A DNA stretch of 64,000 nt from NCBI GenBank assembly GCA_036250195.1, contig JAVHZZ010000010.1, forward strand, positions 107,096,278 to 107,160,277, written 5' to 3'. The DNA is from Mixophyes australis. Taxonomy: Eukaryota; Chordata; Amphibia; Anura; Limnodynastidae. Below are positions 59,415 to 64,000 of the stretch, piece by piece; the first letter of the stretch is position 1; the number at the start of each line of letters is the position of its first letter. The notes under the pieces were generated by a model, which was given only the letters and a program-made list of their open reading frames with translations, did not search any database and was not told the origin of the DNA. A program made the position numbers and the translations under genes.

Positions 59415-60636
59415 TTGCAATGGGTAGTTTATTATTTTTCTTAACGCAGAAGTTTTTAGCAACTTTGTTGATATATAAGAGAGTTCATTGTGCATAATGT
59501 TGTTTCACACTGGGGAAAAAAAACACATCTCACTCCGAACCATTAAACTATATATCTGTTTTAATGCAAGAACATTGAGTTTATTTCATATAAATGGGCT
59601 AATTTAATTAAACAGCGTAACACAATGTATTTTACCTATAAAACTGTTATTCATTTATAGAAGGATTGTGGAATATATAGAGCCCATAGGGTATTTTTGC
59701 TCTCCCCCTGGTGTATTGATTGAAGGTGCAGCAATAAGTCTGAGGTCATTACCAGTTAAACTGTCTGGTAAACAGCCTGACCGCAATTATGCAATTAATA
59801 GTTTTAAATTATTTACTCTGTCACTGTAGTCTCCCCGCTACAGGAGTGTCCGGAATATAGAGTACGCTGAGCCCCCTCTTAATGCATCCAGCTAAACACT
59901 GAGATAAAATATTGAAATGCAGCCAAGTCTCCTGAATTGCATTATTCCAGTGTGAAATGTCAAGTCCTAATAAGACTCTGTTATCTGGAATTAGAGGGTT
60001 TATGATACAGTTTTGGTTATCTAAATCTTTTGTTCACAAACGTTCCGTTTTACCTCTGAGAATCTGCTGTGTAAACGCGTCGCAGATGCTGTAATCTCGG
60101 CACAGAGGAGCCGGTGGAGTAAATGTAGATTTTACAAAGAAATTTCTTGTCCGGGTCAAGTTAGAAACACTATCGGCCTATAAAGTAGCGTTCACTCTGT
60201 CGGCTCAAAGTTTTCCAGACCGAGGCCTGTTTATCAATCGTTCCTCTTTAGCGGCGGTATTTGTGTTGCCGCCCCTATTGCTTTTAAATCACTTATCGCC
60301 ACGATTTACTAAGAAAATAGCACTGAGGCGGTTGAGCGACAGTCACCTGCTTCGGCGATACTAGCCCAGAACGGTAACGGTTAATTTACCACTGCGCCGG
60401 AACAGTCTTGGAGATATGCGCGCGCAGGAGCCAGTTTGCACAGTGGATCTGAAAGGGCCAGATTTAGGATTTCGTTTCCACTTGTCAAAAAAGAAAAAGG
60501 GGGTAACCCTTTGATTTAGAGGGCGAAACGCAGTTTCCGTATGGTTTAGGCATTTTTAAGTAAAATATTAATGTCATTTAACCCTAAAGAAGGAGATATC
60601 GCCTGCATTAGGCAAAGTACCGCATTAGCCGCAGTC
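59415..60636. other. Intronic stretch, no exon seen
   Basis: Nothing was recognised. 60220-60450 is somewhat GC-richer and may hold an old MITE. Confidence 0.45.
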
Positions 60637-60957
60637 GTCGTCGCCATTTATTTATATAGCGCTGTACAGAGAACTCGCTCACATTAGTCCCTGCCCCATT
60701 GGAGCTTACAGTCCGAATTCCCTAACATACACTCACAGACAGAGAGAGCGAGAGAGACTAGGGTCAATTTGATAGCAGCCAATTAACCTACCAGTATGTT
60801 TTTGGAGTGTGGGAGGAAACCGGAGCACCCGGCGGAAACCCACGCAAACACGGGGAGAACATACAAACTCCTCACAGATAAGGTCATGGTCGGGAATTGA
60901 ACTCATGACCCCAGCGCTGTAAGGTAGAAGTGCTAACCACTGAGCCACCGTGCTGCA
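60637..60957 (-). mobile_element. V-SINE-type SINE, nearly full length
   Basis: On the minus strand the head (GGTGGCTCAGTGGTTAGCAC), B box (ATGAGTTCAATTCCCGACCA), central domain and tail are present. The tail lacks the GCGGAATCAGTGG segment, going straight from CGCTGTACAG-type sequence to the AT-rich end. Confidence 0.88.
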
Positions 60958-62226
60958 CCATAATATTCAATGCTTTCTGGGCAATTTTATTAAGCGCTAA
61001 GCTCTTTGGTGCTTGTCCCAGATGGCTAACGCCATCCGAAGATTCTGTTAGCCATAAAAAAAGTTTCTTATGTCTATTTATTAATGGGGTGTCTAATTTA
61101 TTCAACATGGAGAATTATATAAGAAGAAAATTCTAATTTCTTTTATATGTTTATCGCCGTCCCGTCTCATGCTGAGTTAGGAGACGCTGTGCGGCTCCCA
61201 GCGGAGAGGCTCCCGAGGATTGACATGCTGGATGTTCACGGGGGGTTTGAGATATCTGAACAATATTCGTCAAACAGAAAGACATCAAATTGCGTTTTTA
61301 GCACTGTCAATCTGTTGCGTCTCGGAGGACCGGATTCAGCAGAATGTGATGTACAACACAGAGTTTTAATTTGCTGCCTTGGCTCAAGGCTTTGCTGTAG
61401 GAAAGTAATGTCTACAGTGTAGTGATATAGTGTCTGCTAAGCAACGTTTTATAGCACAATATATTACAACCCTCCTGAAGTTATATAACATCTGGTACCA
61501 GATCCAAGTTGATGATGGGTTCAATTTGGAGCAGCGTTCGGCATAAATTTCTGCAGTGGCCCCAAAAAAACTGCTGCAGTTGTTTTTTTTTTTTTTTTGT
61601 TTAAACTCTTTAAACTCAAATTATTTAATCTCTTCTGAACTATATTAAAATTTTGGATTTATGAATGCGTAATAAGTTCTGTGACTGTGATCTCCCCGGG
61701 ATCCGGCTTCTGCTTTTATATTGAGCTTTGAATAATATATGTCTGTCTCCATGTTTGTCCTCGGGACATAGAGGCTGTTGTGGATATTTTCCCCCCCCCT
61801 CCCCAAAAAAAATACAATTAATACTATCACAGTGATCACGGCGTGCGTCTGCGTGAATGTCTGGGGGAATACGGCCTGGGCTTTAATTAAAGAGGATCCT
61901 GCGGGTAGCTTAGTTGAATAATGATGCCACCTGACAGGAATCTAACGCGGGCACATACCTTGCCCGTATGCATAACAAAATGGCAAGAAAAAAATATATG
62001 ATCAATTAAATATATTTTGTATTGCAAAAGTGTCTAAAAAAGAAAAAAATATATATGTTAGAGCTGATCTGGCTGAATAAATATGGTTGTTGCAGCCTCT
62101 TATTAATGATTTCTCCGAAAAATATAAAAGGTCAATTAGTGAAGTGCAGAAATGTGGAGGCACAGTGCACCGATCCACCTCCCTGGTGCACCGAGCTGGC
62201 CTGTAAAATGAATCTGCACCGTAGAG
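60958..62226. other. Intronic stretch, no exon seen
   Basis: A 91-codon frame at 61147-61422 (+) lies in GC-balanced sequence but shows no domain or splice sites I can support. A poly-T run is at 61584-61599. Confidence 0.45.
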
Positions 62227-62390
62227 GATGTTTTTGGAGTGTGGGGGGAAACCAGAGCACCCGGAGGAAACCCACACAAACACTGAGAGAACATACAAAC
62301 TCCACACAGATAAGACCATGGTTGGGAAACAAACTCATGACCCCAGTGCTGTGAGGCAGAAGTGCTAACCACTGAGCCACCGTGCTGCCC
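62227..62390 (-). mobile_element. V-SINE-type SINE lacking its 3' half
   Basis: The head (GGTGGCTCAGTGGTTAGCAC on the minus strand), B box and central domain are present, but the copy stops at ACTCCAAAAACATC and has no spacer or tail. Most SINE copies lose the 5' end, so this is the unusual direction and suggests later deletion. Confidence 0.85.
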
Positions 62391-63029
62391 AACATTAAAC
62401 TTTTCCATTGCTCTCCTTTGAAGCACGAGAGTGAGGTGGTATTGGAACACGTTTGTGTGTTTTTGGAGCTCCGTTACAGATTCAACAGTAATAATAAATA
62501 AATAAATAAAGTTGTATAAAAATAATAAAAGTGGAAAAATAAATAAACGTTATTTAAACAAAACAATGAAGGTGGGGGAAAAAAAAAGCTTTATATTAAT
62601 TATAAAGCATTTGTTGTCCTGTTCAGCAACCCGGCTATAGTCCCCCAGAGATGGCAGTAACGTTAAGGAGTACAGCCGCGGTACTTGTACCACCGCCGCA
62701 CATGTGGGTAAGGGGATGTGCCTAACGTTTTTGAAGCGCTAGATTGCCCTGTCCTCTCCTCCCCTACGAACACTAGTGAAGTGGGCAGGGTAGGAGCCTC
62801 TGTGATGTGATTTGTGGTGGTGAATTGCGCCATTTTGACCCCGACTCCAGAGTTAAAATGACGCTTTTGCATCAACGCACTGCATTTTGGGGAGGGGGGG
62901 GAGATGGTTCTGACAATATTACACCAATCATCGTGCCGTCACACCCCACCTCCCCTCAGGTGCTGAGTGTACTGTAGTTCAATTCTGGATTGTTCAACCC
63001 CTGTCCATATGTGTTAGTTACCGTTTAGT
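62391..63029. other. Intronic stretch, no exon seen
   Basis: An (AATA)n-like run lies near 62490-62545. A fragment near 62820-62890 resembles the interior of MITE family D, weakly. No exon was recognised. Confidence 0.45.
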
Positions 63030-63250
63030 CATACTTGCCTACTCTCCCGGGAGGCTCCCGAATTTCGTGGAGGCAAAGCTCCCGCAGTGAATGGAGAGAC
63101 GGGGCTTAATCGCGTCATTAAGCTCCGCCCCCTCCATTCAATGCCGTGAATTTCGGCTTTTTATAGTGGGGGCGGGGCTATGGTGACGCAGCAATGTCAT
63201 CACGCCCTCCTCCTCCTAAATCTTGCTTAAAAGTTGGCATGTATGTGATG
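63030..63250. mobile_element. hAT-type MITE family D
   Basis: It begins CATACTTGCCTACTCTCCCG and ends AAGTTGGCATGTATG. The left flank CGTTTAGT (63022-63029) recurs exactly at 63251-63258, after five extra bases (TGATG), so the 8-bp duplication is visible with a small insertion at the right end. Confidence 0.88.
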
Positions 63251-63258
63251 CGTTTAGT

Positions 63259-64000
63259 AAACATGAAACGGATTAAAAAAAATGAAACTAATAGCGTGAA
63301 GTTGGTATTGGCTGAACATTTACAATCTAATCCATTGTGCAGATTAAGGAATACATTAATATGAAATCCCTTCTTTCTGCTTTTAAAACTGCATTTTCCA
63401 GGACATGGTCCCACAGCGCACGTCAAATTGTTCAGGATGATAAAAGGTTCAGACCCAGGTGATGACCTATTAACGTCCCAAACACTACAGGGCCCTGATT
63501 AATCCCCTCACATATGTTCCAGGACTTTCATGTCTGCCCAAACATATGGCGTCCGGGAGATTGGTCCTGGCAAAGCTCGCTGTCCGTGTCTTCAGCTGAC
63601 AAAATGGAGAAAGGACTTAATTAGTTCACTGTGTTTAATTAATGATGAGCTTTTCTAGCGAAGGATGTTTGCTCATTTAAGATGATAATTTCTACGGTTT
63701 TAATTGAGGAATCCGCCTGAAGTATATACAGAGTCACGTTGCTGTTCTTCTCCTGTATTATTCTTTCTTCTACATGTGCAGACTTCTTGTTTAAAGCCGC
63801 AAAAAAAAAATCAAGTGTAGTTTTTAACATCACTGTGGCAGGCTGTAAGGAGAATGTTGGTGATTACCATTTTCCCATTTGCTATTCATGATTTATGATT
63901 CGGGACTACCATGGCAACCACAGTCGCATGACACATGATGTAGTGAGCAGAGAGGCTTTGGAATGCCCCTCTGAGCTCCGTCTGCTCTGTGACACCCCCT
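63259..64000. other. Intronic stretch, no exon seen
   Basis: Nothing was recognised to the end of the window. The part at 63600-63720 is non-repetitive with several TTAATTAA/TTTAATTG motifs, of unknown meaning. Confidence 0.4.

Larger units (their letters stand above)
41479..64000 (+). other. GALNT18: Intron 1 of the GALNT18-like gene (start; no further exon in window)
   Basis: The donor GTAACC at 41479 starts the intron. The next exon should encode the rest of the stem and the start of the catalytic domain; no such sequence was seen on the plus strand before the window ends. A long first intron fits the size of this gene in other vertebrates. The donor is also the first copy of the 53-bp tandem array. 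Confidence 0.75.

Overview
The window looks like vertebrate nuclear DNA, most likely from a frog (anuran amphibian). It is AT-rich and almost gene-free, and it is packed with short interspersed elements of kinds familiar from frog genomes: tRNA-headed SINEs of the V-SINE type, L2-like and CR1-like LINE tails, Tc1-like transposons, hAT-type MITEs, foldback MITEs, and many minisatellites and (AT)n blocks. There are no operons, ribosome binding sites or other bacterial features. Most reading frames of 60-160 codons are chance frames, frames across tandem repeats, or decayed transposon proteins.

One protein-coding gene is supported: the first coding exon of a GALNT18-like polypeptide N-acetylgalactosaminyltransferase, 41241-41478 on the + strand. 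It has a GC-rich, TATA-less promoter and 5'UTR just upstream (about 40945-41240) and a clear splice donor at 41479. No later exon was recognised, so 41479-64000 is probably the start of a long intron 1 and 1-40944 is upstream intergenic sequence.

Layout. 1-6.6 kb: a CR1-like 3' end split by a MITE and greatly lengthened by about 109 copies of a 44-bp unit that is itself a piece of the CR1 tail. 6.6-29 kb: intergenic DNA with MITEs, V-SINEs, a 146-149 bp tandem array at 19.4-20.1 kb and microsatellites. 29-34.5 kb: a nearly full-length but broken Tc1-like transposon, an L2-like reverse transcriptase fragment and a second, older Tc1-like remnant. 34.9-38.4 kb: a hAT-type MITE, a 340-bp palindrome and an array of CTAATTAA motifs. 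39.4-40.9 kb: a 20-21 bp minisatellite with three long (AT)n blocks, ending within about 10 bases of the promoter region. 41.2-43.9 kb: GALNT18 exon 1 followed directly by about 35 copies of a 53-bp repeat that copies the exon/intron junction, including the splice donor. 44-64 kb: intron 1 with V-SINEs (some nested), hAT-type MITEs with clear 8-bp target duplications, an L2 fragment and foldback elements.

The most unusual features are the minisatellite built from a live splice-donor junction, the satellite grown from inside a retrotransposon tail, and the spaced homeodomain-like CTAATTAA array. Family names for repeats rest on recognition by eye and on motifs described in each entry; no database search was possible.
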